Positions 25,756 to 34,018 of a DNA stretch of 64,000 bases are shown here, in pieces. Made by a program: the position numbers and the translations under genes. Under the pieces are notes generated by a model, which had not been told where the DNA came from, did not search any database, and saw only the letters and a list, made by a program, of their open reading frames with translations. The stretch comes from Paenibacillus sp. USDA918EY (lineage in GTDB: Bacteria; Bacillota; Bacilli; Paenibacillales; Paenibacillaceae): assembly GCF_009870825.1 (NCBI RefSeq), contig NZ_WTWY01000003.1, positions 425,712 through 489,711 on the forward strand, given 5' to 3'. Every line of letters starts with the position of its first letter. The stretch's first letter is position 1.

Positions 25756-25802
25756 CAGTTTTCGACATGTTAATTTGTAACATATCAAAAACGTTGCATT
25801 TT
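25747..25802. promoter_or_regulatory. Inverted repeat, candidate binding site of the PrpR-like regulator
   Basis: AAAATGCAAC (25747-25756) and GTTGCATTTT (25793-25802) are perfect complements separated by 36 nt. A further half-site (TTTTGCAACAA) lies at 25687-25697. The pair covers the -35 of the operon promoter. Confidence 0.55.
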
Positions 25803-25833
25803 TAAACAATCAAAGAGATGTTTTTGGAATATT

Positions 25834-27528
25834 TTAGTTTTTCAACTTGCGCCAAAGCGTCGAGCGGTTGATTTGCAGCCGCTTGGCGGCTTTCGTCTGG
25901 TTGAAGCCCTCTTCCTCCAGAACCTTTTCGATGATTTTCTTCTCGATTTGGTCAAGCGTACCGCTCAACAGGTCGGGGGAAGCTCCCGATTCTGCTCCTT
26001 TTCGGCTAAGCAGTTGGTCAACCAGCGGTTCATCGATCACGTACCCTTTTTCAAGGATGACCGCCTCCTGCAGCAGCGCTTTCAGTTCGGAGACGTTGCC
26101 GGGCCAGCGGTAATCCGCAAGCAGCCGCAAAGCTTTTTCCGACATGCGGATCGCCGAGGTGCCGAGCGTTTGGCTGAAATGCAGCAGCAGCGCCGTGACA
26201 AGCTCCTTCAAATCCGCTTTCCGCTCGGCGAGGGCAGGGACATGCACATGGATGATTTCATCTTCGTAAATCCTATTTTCCCCGGAAACCTCTTCCTCAG
26301 TCATGCCAAAAACGAGGGTCACGCCCCGCTTCCTCAGCTCCCTGATTGTTCGCCATTCGCCCTCCTGCCAGCCGCGCTCCAGGCGGTCAAAGGCATACAC
26401 GTAAATAGTACGAACCTCCGCGGCAATCTCCTCCGGGCCAAGCTCAGGCAAATCCGCCGCCCTCACCGAAGCGAAATATCCGTCTCCTTGCGTTTTTTGA
26501 TCATGCAAATACCGCGCCAGCATCTTTTTCCCCGTGCCTTTTCCGCCGATAAAAACAAACTGGTCGTACTTTAAGCTGCGGCCGAGCATCGTCAAACATG
26601 CATTCATGGCTTCGCTTTGGTGAATGATGAGCGGTGCCGGCTCCGTATGGACCTGCATGGCGTCCCCTGCCTCCAGATGAAGCGGCTGCCTGTAAAATTC
26701 GCAAAGCCAGTACGCGGTTTCGCCGATGACGGTTCGCGTTCTGACGATTTTGACGGGTTGCCCGTCCGGATCGGCGGCATGGATGACCTCCCGGCCTGCG
26801 CCATTGTTATCCGGGCTTTTTTCGATCGGAACGTTGATTTCAGGTCTGGCGCCGAACGCCTTCCACTGCTCATACACGACATCCCCGCTCTCCGACAGCA
26901 CCATCAGGTCCTGCGCCGCAGCCTGCAAAACGCCTTTTAACCGCTCGATCTCCCGCCTGCTTTTCGACAGCCATCTGGATACCGTCGCCGCTTCCTTAAA
27001 AGCGTCAAAGATGGACTCCCTTCCGGATTGAATCAAAATCCCGAGCAAGCCAAGCCGCGATGCCGTCTCGAACGTGACCACGTCGCCCATGATCAGCTGA
27101 TAGCCGTCTTCCTTCAACTGCCGCAAAAGGGCTTCCGTTTCGCTTTCGTCCCGGATCGTAAACATATCGATCGAAATATCGAGCAGATCGACGATGGCTT
27201 TGGCTCCTCCGGTTATCGCCGGAAATCCCACGATCGCCTTTTTCCGCGGAAAATCGTTGGCGAGCGTCAGCACCCGGAGCATATCGTAGCCGGACACGCG
27301 AACGTCGATGACAGGGATATCCACCGCTTCGCCGATCAGCTTCGCCGTTCCGCCCCGGCTGATGATACAATCGAAACCTTCGGCTTCGGCCTGCTTCGCC
27401 AGCTTGACGCCTTCCTGCAAATTGCCGGTGCGAACCGTCAGCTCGAGGTCCCGCTGCTGCTTCCCGCATTCTTCTATTAAATTCTCCATCGCCGCATAAG
27501 GGGCTACGAACAGAGCTTTGATCGTCAT
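25834..27528 (-). CDS. PrpR-N domain regulator with degenerate sigma-54-type AAA+ domain and Fis HTH
   Basis: A 564-residue regulator. A PrpR-type N-terminal sensor covers about residues 5-180 (starting KALFVAPYAAMENLI), a PAS-like linker follows, then an AAA+ domain (about 290-480) and a C-terminal Fis helix-turn-helix (FNQTKAAKRLQINRSTLWRKL). Walker A survives as GGKGTGKKM. The Walker B region reads TIYVYAFDRL with no DE pair, and the sigma-54-contacting GAFTGA loop is missing. It therefore probably regulates a sigma-A promoter rather than sigma-54. Start at 27528 begins the domain; a GTG at 27540 is possible. It precedes the kdgT operon it likely controls. Confidence 0.87.
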   Translation of the reverse strand: MTIKALFVAPYAAMENLIEECGKQQRDLELTVRTGNLQEGVKLAKQAEAEGFDCIISRGGTAKLIGEAVDIPVIDVRVSGYDMLRVLTLANDFPRKKAIVGFPAITGGAKAIVDLLDISIDMFTIRDESETEALLRQLKEDGYQLIMGDVVTFETASRLGLLGILIQSGRESIFDAFKEAATVSRWLSKSRREIERLKGVLQAAAQDLMVLSESGDVVYEQWKAFGARPEINVPIEKSPDNNGAGREVIHAADPDGQPVKIVRTRTVIGETAYWLCEFYRQPLHLEAGDAMQVHTEPAPLIIHQSEAMNACLTMLGRSLKYDQFVFIGGKGTGKKMLARYLHDQKTQGDGYFASVRAADLPELGPEEIAAEVRTIYVYAFDRLERGWQEGEWRTIRELRKRGVTLVFGMTEEEVSGENRIYEDEIIHVHVPALAERKADLKELVTALLLHFSQTLGTSAIRMSEKALRLLADYRWPGNVSELKALLQEAVILEKGYVIDEPLVDQLLSRKGAESGASPDLLSGTLDQIEKKIIEKVLEEEGFNQTKAAKRLQINRSTLWRKLKN

Positions 27529-27763
27529 TTTTATCCACACCTATATCCATTCAAATTAGTCGCTTTCCCCCTAGCATATCATCCGGGACGGCACAACGGA
27601 AGCAAGCCCTGCGCAGGGTCCACCGGCTCGGCGGACGCCGCAAACCTTTCATGCATGCCGCTAAGAAGGCGGCTCGAAGCCCTGAATTATATTTTGTACC
27701 TTTGACTTTGAAGATATATTAAGATGATATCATGAACACTCGGCAAGAAAGGGCTGATAAACG

Positions 27764-29368
27764 GTGGAACGATACCATTCGCAGCAAAAAGAAGACATGC
27801 ATTTGACACAATTGGCTTCCGTCGGACAAATCGCGGCCGGCATCGCTCACGAGGTGAAAAATCCTCTGACGGCCGTCAAAGGTTTCCTTCAACTTCTGAA
27901 GGAGAAAAACGACGAAAGCTACATCGACATCGCGCAATCCGAACTGGAAAATGCCATCGAAATCCTGCAAAACTTACTACAAGTATCCAAACCCGATTTG
28001 GAGAACGAGTCCACCGAACCGATTGATTTGACCGTGGAGCTGGAATCGATCATTCAGCTGTTTCAAGATCAGTTTTATCGGGTAGAAGTATTAATGGACC
28101 TCCGGGATCCGGGGAATTTTATTTCCGGCAGACGGAATCAGTTGAAGAAGATGTTTTTCAATTTGATCAAAAACGCGTTTGAAGCGATTCCCGATCAAGG
28201 CACCATTAAAATCGGCCATCATGCGTCCGAAGACGAAATATCCGTGTACATAGAAGATACCGGCAGCGGAATCCCCCAAGAAAAGCTGGACATGTTGGGC
28301 ACTCCCTTTTTTTCCACGAAAGAAAACGGCACGGGCATGGGACTCACGCTCGTATTTTCCGTCGCCTATCAGCACAACGGGGTGGTGTCTGTAAAAAGCG
28401 AGGAAGGTGTCGGGACCCGGTTTACCATCGTTTTTCCGAAGGAGACAAGCACCAAAAGTAAAAAAGAGGTGAATCGTTTGGAACTGGATACGTTCAAGGG
28501 CGTCAATCTAACCGATTTTTTCCGGCATAACCGGGACATGTTCGAACAGCGGCTGCAGATCGAAGCGGTCACCGTCAAGGATAAAATCAACGAGATTCTC
28601 GAGATCGGAAATATCAACCTTCTGGACAACGCCCATAAACTGGTGTTGTACATCGTCGAAGGCAAAGAATACGAGGTGATTTCTTTCGCTAAAGCGGAGG
28701 GCATCACCTGGGCGAAACATTCGCTGACCCTCGCCTTCAAACTGGAGTGGATTCAGGCCGTACGCCGCGTCATGTGGGATTTTCTGTACAACTATGACCG
28801 TATCAACGGCAAAACGTCAAGCAAGGAAGATTTTTACGGTTTGGAAAAGCAGATCAACGAGCTGCTGGATCTTTTTCTCAGCCACTTCTTCATGAGTTAT
28901 TCCCAATTCAAGGACAATTTGATCCGGAGCCAAAGGGAGATGGTTATGGAGCTGTCGGTACCTTTCATCCCGCTTAGCCAATCGATCTCAATTCTGCCGC
29001 TGATCGGCTCGATCGATAACATCCGCTCCGATATTATGGAAGAAAAGGTTATAGATCAAATCGGCAGGGAAAACATTCAGATGCTCATCATTGATTTGTC
29101 GGGCGTCATCGGGATTGAACCGGAGGTGATCCATCGGCTGATCAACCTGATCGACGGCATTAAAATGATGGGCTGCAAAACGATCATTACGGGGCTCCGG
29201 CCGGAAACCGTCAAAATGATGATCCGAAACGGCCTGTCCTTTGAAGCCAAAGCCGTGACCAAAGGAACCCTGCAGCAAGCGCTGGCTGATTACCTTGCGA
29301 ATTCGATGCGGGACATTCATTCAAACCACGAGATGCTGCCGCCTTCAGGAACTGCACTGAGCATGTAG
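27764..29368 (+). CDS. Sensor histidine kinase fused to RsbR-like helical region and STAS domain
   Basis: A 534-residue cytoplasmic protein. The HisKA domain has phospho-acceptor His29 in AAGIAHEVKNPLTAVKGF, and the HATPase domain (about residues 120-230) has N-box NLIKNAFEAIP, G1 DTGSGIP, F box PFFSTKENGTGMGL. A helical domain resembling the RsbR N-terminus (about 255-410) and a STAS domain (about 425-520; LIIDLSGVIGIEPEVIHR; GCKTIITGLRPETVKMM) complete it. No transmembrane or PAS input domain is present; the kinase starts almost at the first residue. A GTG at 27764 follows GAAAGGG. No response regulator is adjacent. The fusion links two-component and stressosome-type modules. Confidence 0.85.
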   Translation: MERYHSQQKEDMHLTQLASVGQIAAGIAHEVKNPLTAVKGFLQLLKEKNDESYIDIAQSELENAIEILQNLLQVSKPDLENESTEPIDLTVELESIIQLFQDQFYRVEVLMDLRDPGNFISGRRNQLKKMFFNLIKNAFEAIPDQGTIKIGHHASEDEISVYIEDTGSGIPQEKLDMLGTPFFSTKENGTGMGLTLVFSVAYQHNGVVSVKSEEGVGTRFTIVFPKETSTKSKKEVNRLELDTFKGVNLTDFFRHNRDMFEQRLQIEAVTVKDKINEILEIGNINLLDNAHKLVLYIVEGKEYEVISFAKAEGITWAKHSLTLAFKLEWIQAVRRVMWDFLYNYDRINGKTSSKEDFYGLEKQINELLDLFLSHFFMSYSQFKDNLIRSQREMVMELSVPFIPLSQSISILPLIGSIDNIRSDIMEEKVIDQIGRENIQMLIIDLSGVIGIEPEVIHRLINLIDGIKMMGCKTIITGLRPETVKMMIRNGLSFEAKAVTKGTLQQALADYLANSMRDIHSNHEMLPPSGTALSM

Positions 29369-29486
29369 ATGATTTCGTTCGTTTGAAGCATCATGCTTCG
29401 GGATGCCGTTGCCGGAACGAAACGGGCCTTTCAACCGCGTTCATGCGGCGTCGTTATTCCCGAACGCGGGAGGATTGGGGGGACAA

Positions 29487-29518
29487 AAAACCCGGCTCCA
29501 TGGAGTCCGGGTTTTCCT
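29487..29518. terminator. Bidirectional terminator between kinase-STAS gene and GH operon
   Basis: AAAACCCGG...CCGGGTTTT stem with CTCCA/TGGAG inside and A/T runs on both sides. It lies between convergent genes and ends the GH2-GH2-GH43-GH172 operon on the minus strand. Confidence 0.85.
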
Positions 29519-29556
29519 TTGCTAGAAATCGAATCTATGCCGGGGAAGCGCACGCC

Positions 29557-30639
29557 TTAGACAACCTCCCGGCCGTCATTGTCCGGCAGCGGCGGAAAAT
29601 CGTGATGCGGTTCGGATTGGTACCAGAACGCCGTGGAGGCAATGTCGCTTTGCTGCGGCAAATAACGGTGCCCGGAACGCCAGCCGAGATCTTGGATCGT
29701 GACCTTCAAATCCCGCTCGAAGCGGATCGGATCCATGACGTGCCAGCGGTACATGCCGAAGCGCTGCTGGCTGCGGTACAAGCCGTCGGGCTTGATGAGC
29801 TGGTGCATGCCGAGAAACGCCGTCGAATACGTGGAATATTGTCCGGCCGGATGCTCCCAGTTCCAGGCACCGCCGAAATAATCCTCCGTACCCGTTCCGC
29901 AAATGGTCGGAAACTCCCGGTCTCCGTCCATATAAAACTTGATTTCCCCTTCTCCCCACCAGCCGTTATTGTTGACCTGCCAAGCCAGGTAGGTTCCGAC
30001 GTAATGCCCCTTCCCTTTGACGCCGTCGAGAATGGTATGCACTTCCCGATAAGGCACCGGGTTGCTTCTTCTCCACTGCGCATGGAAATACGCCATATCC
30101 TCAGGCACTTCGGTCAAGGTGTAATTGACTTGGTAATAAAGCACCGCTTTTTCCGCCGAGGCATTTTCCATCGTGATTTTCGCGGCTTTCCGAAACGGCA
30201 TCATCCAATAGCTGTTCATGCCGCCGGCGGGATTGACGGCGACGGGAAACGAGTTCACGTTCGTCCGCTCCTGCCAACCGTTGCAAAAGAAATCGCCGAC
30301 CGGCACCTCGACGGAGGGCTGGTCCTCATCATCCCAGTAAAAGCGGAATATGAGGTTGCGCCAAAACGTCGGAAAGCAGGTCAGCCATATATGCTGGATC
30401 GCTCCCGGCCCCTCGATGTCCGCCATCGTCAACGTCGACCCCGGCTCGATTTCGACCGACGGCGACACTTTCCAGCCGACGCCCAAATCGCGCGCGCAAG
30501 CCGCTCCCGTCCCTTCCGCCGCCATGCCCCCTTTGCCTTTGGCACCGGTAAAATTCTCGGGACTGATCGACCTTGTCCGGGCATCCGACAATTGCGGCAA
30601 ACTCCCAAGCCCCATGCCAAGTCCGTTAAATCCGTGCAT
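29557..30639 (-). CDS. GH172 (DUF2961) furanosidase-family enzyme
   Basis: A 360-residue DUF2961 protein, the family classified as GH172. Characterised members act on alpha-D-fructofuranosyl or D-arabinofuranosyl linkages, so a pentofuranoside-type substrate fits the surrounding arabinose genes (inference). Two stacked jelly-roll domains are expected; GTGTEDYFGGAWNW (near residue 235) carries a conserved candidate catalytic Glu. There is no signal peptide, so the enzyme is cytoplasmic. The start follows AGGAGGATGCGGA. Last gene of the four-gene hydrolase operon, with a terminator behind it. Confidence 0.9.
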   Translation of the reverse strand: MHGFNGLGMGLGSLPQLSDARTRSISPENFTGAKGKGGMAAEGTGAACARDLGVGWKVSPSVEIEPGSTLTMADIEGPGAIQHIWLTCFPTFWRNLIFRFYWDDEDQPSVEVPVGDFFCNGWQERTNVNSFPVAVNPAGGMNSYWMMPFRKAAKITMENASAEKAVLYYQVNYTLTEVPEDMAYFHAQWRRSNPVPYREVHTILDGVKGKGHYVGTYLAWQVNNNGWWGEGEIKFYMDGDREFPTICGTGTEDYFGGAWNWEHPAGQYSTYSTAFLGMHQLIKPDGLYRSQQRFGMYRWHVMDPIRFERDLKVTIQDLGWRSGHRYLPQQSDIASTAFWYQSEPHHDFPPLPDNDGREVV

Positions 30640-30765
30640 TCCGCATCCTCCTTTGAGTATGTTCGCCTCATCCCAGCCTATATGCCATATAAAGTTGAAC
30701 CTATGATCGGCTCGAAAGAAGACAGCCGGGCGAAATGTTCTTTCATTCCTCCCTCCTGCCTATTC

Positions 30766-32190
30766 CTAATCCTTTTCTTTCGTACGACTGATTTCGTCGG
30801 CCGGTTGGATGTCGAAAAAGTCGATTTCCCCGTAACCTGCGCCTTTGGAAAAACGGATGCTGTTGCTGCCCGCTAGGAGCTGGATGCGCGCCGTGGACAG
30901 CCCCCAGTTCTCCCAGCCTTTATTCGCGATGGACAAAGGGCTCGGAATGCCGGAATTGACGGCCAGCCGAAAATGGGACCATCCCCCTCCGTCCGTTCCA
31001 TTGGCGGTTCGCGCCATCAATATATATTCGCCCGCTTTCGGCACGTTAACGGCAAATTCCACGTAGCTGTCCGGCGTATCGATATGCCCGGCCTTCATGC
31101 CGCCCGATCCGTTCGGACTTTGCAAAGCGTATGCCGCTCCGCCGAACGTCCCTTGTTCTGCTTCGATGCGGATACGCGGCCCTTCGCCCGAAGGCAGCGG
31201 AATCGGAACGTTGGGATCGGCCGGTACGCCCAGATTCGGCGTATGGTCGGCATGCCATGTGAATTTCTGCATCCGGATCTCCCGGTTCCAGCCGGCGCCG
31301 CTGAATTTGGCCGTATGGTACACGATCCAGTCCTCGGTTCCGTCGGGATACTGGGTAAACGAATGATGTCCCGGACCGTAAAGCCCGCCTCCCGAAGCGA
31401 AAATCGGCCGGCTGCGTTTCGTCCAAGAGGCCGGATCCAGCAAATCGCTTGACACGTTGGCCGTAATGAGCCCGAGGCAATAGTCGTTCGTCCAGCTTCC
31501 GCTCGCCGAGTACACCAGGTTGATGACGCCGCCGCGTACGGCAACCTGCGGGCCTTCGTTGACATAAGGCGTGTGGTTGGTTTCCCACGGGTAAGTCGGC
31601 CTGGCGATTTCAACGCGGTCCGAGTCGATCGTCCACGGATTGCTCATATGGGCGATATACAAGTTTTGGCTAACATTGACATCCCCCTCCCAGCCCGACC
31701 ATATAAAATAGAGCTGGCCGCCTGTCTGCAGCACGGTGCCGTCAATGGACCATTTATTCGTAGGGTCGGCGATCCGACCCTTATCCTGCCAGGTTCCCTG
31801 CGTCGGGTCCGCCGACGTATTTTCCATCACGTACATGCGGTGATTGGCGTTGTCGCCGTCATCCTTGGCGTAATAGATATACCAAGCCCCGTTGATATAA
31901 TGAAGCTCGGGAGCCCATATATTGCAGCAGCCCGTGTTGACGACCCTCGTTGGCGCCGCGTCGATCGTCGTCAACCGGGACGATTTCCAGATCGTGACGT
32001 TGCCGCCCGTCGTTTTCGTGAAATAGTAAAAACCGTCCGTATGTTTGTAAACCCAGGGATCCGCTCCGTCCTGCATGACGACGTTATAGAAATCATTCCG
32101 GCTGGAATCCGGCTCCGCGACCTGCCCCATGGGAACGAGCAGCAGCATGCATGACGCCAGCAGCAGCGGATTGCGCACAGCGGCCTTCAT
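30766..32190 (-). CDS. Secreted GH43 arabinanase/arabinofuranosidase-like enzyme with C-terminal CBM
   Basis: A 474-residue GH43 enzyme with a Sec-type signal sequence (positive N-terminus, hydrophobic core LLLASCMLLLVPMG, then AEPDSS). The five-bladed propeller carries the three acidic residues: Asp in GADPWVYKH, Asp in SIDGTVLQ and Glu in VNEGPQVAV. A C-terminal CBM6/35-like beta-sandwich starts at IRIEAEQGTFGG, after about residue 340. It degrades arabinan, arabinoxylan or similar outside the cell. The ATG at 32190 follows AGGAGG with 10-nt spacing. The catalytic module is paralogous to the leaderless GH43 at 40310-41263. Third gene of the operon. Confidence 0.92.
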   Translation of the reverse strand: MKAAVRNPLLLASCMLLLVPMGQVAEPDSSRNDFYNVVMQDGADPWVYKHTDGFYYFTKTTGGNVTIWKSSRLTTIDAAPTRVVNTGCCNIWAPELHYINGAWYIYYAKDDGDNANHRMYVMENTSADPTQGTWQDKGRIADPTNKWSIDGTVLQTGGQLYFIWSGWEGDVNVSQNLYIAHMSNPWTIDSDRVEIARPTYPWETNHTPYVNEGPQVAVRGGVINLVYSASGSWTNDYCLGLITANVSSDLLDPASWTKRSRPIFASGGGLYGPGHHSFTQYPDGTEDWIVYHTAKFSGAGWNREIRMQKFTWHADHTPNLGVPADPNVPIPLPSGEGPRIRIEAEQGTFGGAAYALQSPNGSGGMKAGHIDTPDSYVEFAVNVPKAGEYILMARTANGTDGGGWSHFRLAVNSGIPSPLSIANKGWENWGLSTARIQLLAGSNSIRFSKGAGYGEIDFFDIQPADEISRTKEKD

Positions 32191-32239
32191 GTTCAAGCAT
32201 CCTCCTCTCGGGATGTAAGCTCAAACCGCGACGTTCGCC

Positions 32240-33988
32240 TTAGTCTTCAATGGCCGCTTTGCGGGAATTGATGCGGCGGATCACTTCCGGATCGAACTTT
32301 TGGCGTCTGTCGTAGGTATACAGCCCGTTCACTTCCTGCTCGACGTCATACAGCTGGGTATAACAAAATCCGAACATCATCGGGTGATCGAGCAGGGCGC
32401 TCGTCAATCCCTCGTACCGCTTGAGGAACGCATCGATGGATGTCGGCCGGTCGCCGTAACCCCATGCCTTGTCGTCCTTTTGGTCGGGGTTCCACCAAAT
32501 GCCGCCGTATTCGCTGATGAAATAAGGCTGCCCGCCGTAGGTCTGCCGGTTCGGAAACGTGTTATACACTTCTCCGCCGGTTTTCATCGGTTCGTATCTG
32601 GCCCGGAACGTCTCCGGATTCTGATCGTAATCATGGAGATCAAAAATATCCGTCACGACATGGAAGTTGCCGCTGGTATCGATCACCGGACGCGTCGGGT
32701 CCAGCCGCTTCGTCGTCTCGTACACGATGCGCAGCACCTCGTCGTCCTGCTTGGCGCCGTCCCGGTCCCAAGTCTCGTTGAACGGGCACCAGCCGATGAT
32801 CGCCGGGTGATTGAAATCCCGCTCCACGCCTTCCATCCATTCAGGCAAAAACCGCGATAAGCTTGCGGTCGTGGTAATATCCAGCCCCCAGTTGGCATGC
32901 TCTCCCCAAACGAGGTAACCGAGCCGGTCGGCCCAATACAAGAAGCGCGGCTCGAACATTTTTTCATGGAGTCTTGCGCCGTTGAATCCGAGACCCATCG
33001 AAATTTCGATATCCTTCCGCAAATCCTCGTCCGTCGGCGCGGTATAGACGCCGTCCGGGTAAAAGCCTTGATCCAGCACAAGCCGCTGGAACACCGACTT
33101 CTCATTGATCCGGAACGCCATGCCGTCCAGCCGCACCGTCCGCAGGCCAAAATACGAATCGACCGCGTCGACCGTCAGGCCCTCCCGGCCGAGCGTCAGC
33201 TTCAGGTCGTACAGCCGGCCGTTGCCCGCCTCCCACAAATGAACTTCCGATAAAGGCAAGGTCAACTTGACGCATGGCCCTTGCACCACGGCCGCTGCTT
33301 TCCCGACGGCTTTTCCGTCAAAAAAGGCGGAAGCCTTAAGCTGCGCGCCGGAGGCGCTGCCGCTGACCTTCACTTCCAGATGCACGCAGGCATTGGCCGG
33401 ATCAGCCACCGCTTTCATGTCCGACAGATAGGCTTCAGGCACCTGCTCAAGCCATACGGTTTGCCAAATGCCCGTCGTGCGCGTATAGTCGCAGCCTTGC
33501 GAATGGAAGCTTCCGCTCTGCTTGCCGCGCGGCTGCCGTCCCGAGCGGACGTCGTCCTCCGCGCAGACGGTCACGATGTTGGCGCCTTCCTTGACATGCG
33601 GGGTAATATCGAAGCTGAACGAGGAATACCCGCCGCGATGCGTTCCGACGGAGGTTCCGTTCACCCACACCTCGGTTTCGTAGTCGACCGCGCCGAAATG
33701 AAGCAGGATCCTGCCGGTCATCCAATCCTTCGGCAAGGTGAATTCCCGCTTGTACCAAACCGCGGCCATGAAGTCTTTATACTCCACGCCGGACAGCTTG
33801 CTTTCCGGACAAAACGGGACGGTGATCGTTCCTTTGAGCGCATGCTCCGGCCGATGATAGCCGCGTTCCTTCCCGCTTTTGCCGTGATCGATTTCAAATT
33901 GCCAGGCGCCGTTCAAATTCAGCCAGCGGTCGCGCACCCATTGCGGACGCGGGTATTCGGGACGGGGGATCATGACGTTGGATTCCAT
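32240..33988 (-). CDS. GH2-family glycoside hydrolase (second of a tandem pair)
   Basis: A 582-residue short-form GH2 enzyme: sugar-binding domain (PQWVRDRWLNLNGAWQFEID), immunoglobulin-like domain and TIM barrel. Acid/base Glu is in WCPFNETWD and the nucleophile Glu in YFISEYGGIWW. No signal peptide. GH2 enzymes of this length include beta-galactosidase-like, beta-glucuronidase-like and arabinofuranosidase-like activities, so the substrate is undecided; the operon suggests trimming of arabinose- or galactose-containing oligosaccharides. The ATG at 33988 follows AAAAGGAG with 9-nt spacing. It is a diverged tandem paralogue of the upstream GH2 gene. Confidence 0.92.
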   Translation of the reverse strand: MESNVMIPRPEYPRPQWVRDRWLNLNGAWQFEIDHGKSGKERGYHRPEHALKGTITVPFCPESKLSGVEYKDFMAAVWYKREFTLPKDWMTGRILLHFGAVDYETEVWVNGTSVGTHRGGYSSFSFDITPHVKEGANIVTVCAEDDVRSGRQPRGKQSGSFHSQGCDYTRTTGIWQTVWLEQVPEAYLSDMKAVADPANACVHLEVKVSGSASGAQLKASAFFDGKAVGKAAAVVQGPCVKLTLPLSEVHLWEAGNGRLYDLKLTLGREGLTVDAVDSYFGLRTVRLDGMAFRINEKSVFQRLVLDQGFYPDGVYTAPTDEDLRKDIEISMGLGFNGARLHEKMFEPRFLYWADRLGYLVWGEHANWGLDITTTASLSRFLPEWMEGVERDFNHPAIIGWCPFNETWDRDGAKQDDEVLRIVYETTKRLDPTRPVIDTSGNFHVVTDIFDLHDYDQNPETFRARYEPMKTGGEVYNTFPNRQTYGGQPYFISEYGGIWWNPDQKDDKAWGYGDRPTSIDAFLKRYEGLTSALLDHPMMFGFCYTQLYDVEQEVNGLYTYDRRQKFDPEVIRRINSRKAAIED

Positions 33989-34018
33989 TGAAAAAACTCC
34001 TTTTCGCATAGATTTATG

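Noticed and set aside
29383..30876. 497-codon open frame on the plus strand
   Set aside because: Antisense shadow of the GH172 gene and the end of GH43; composition rich in Arg, Ala, Pro and His, no domain, crosses a terminator.
32130..32190. Lipobox-like LASC in the secreted GH43 leader
   Set aside because: The Cys is followed by another hydrophobic run and precedes the end of the core, so cleavage at a normal signal peptidase I site further on is more likely than lipidation.
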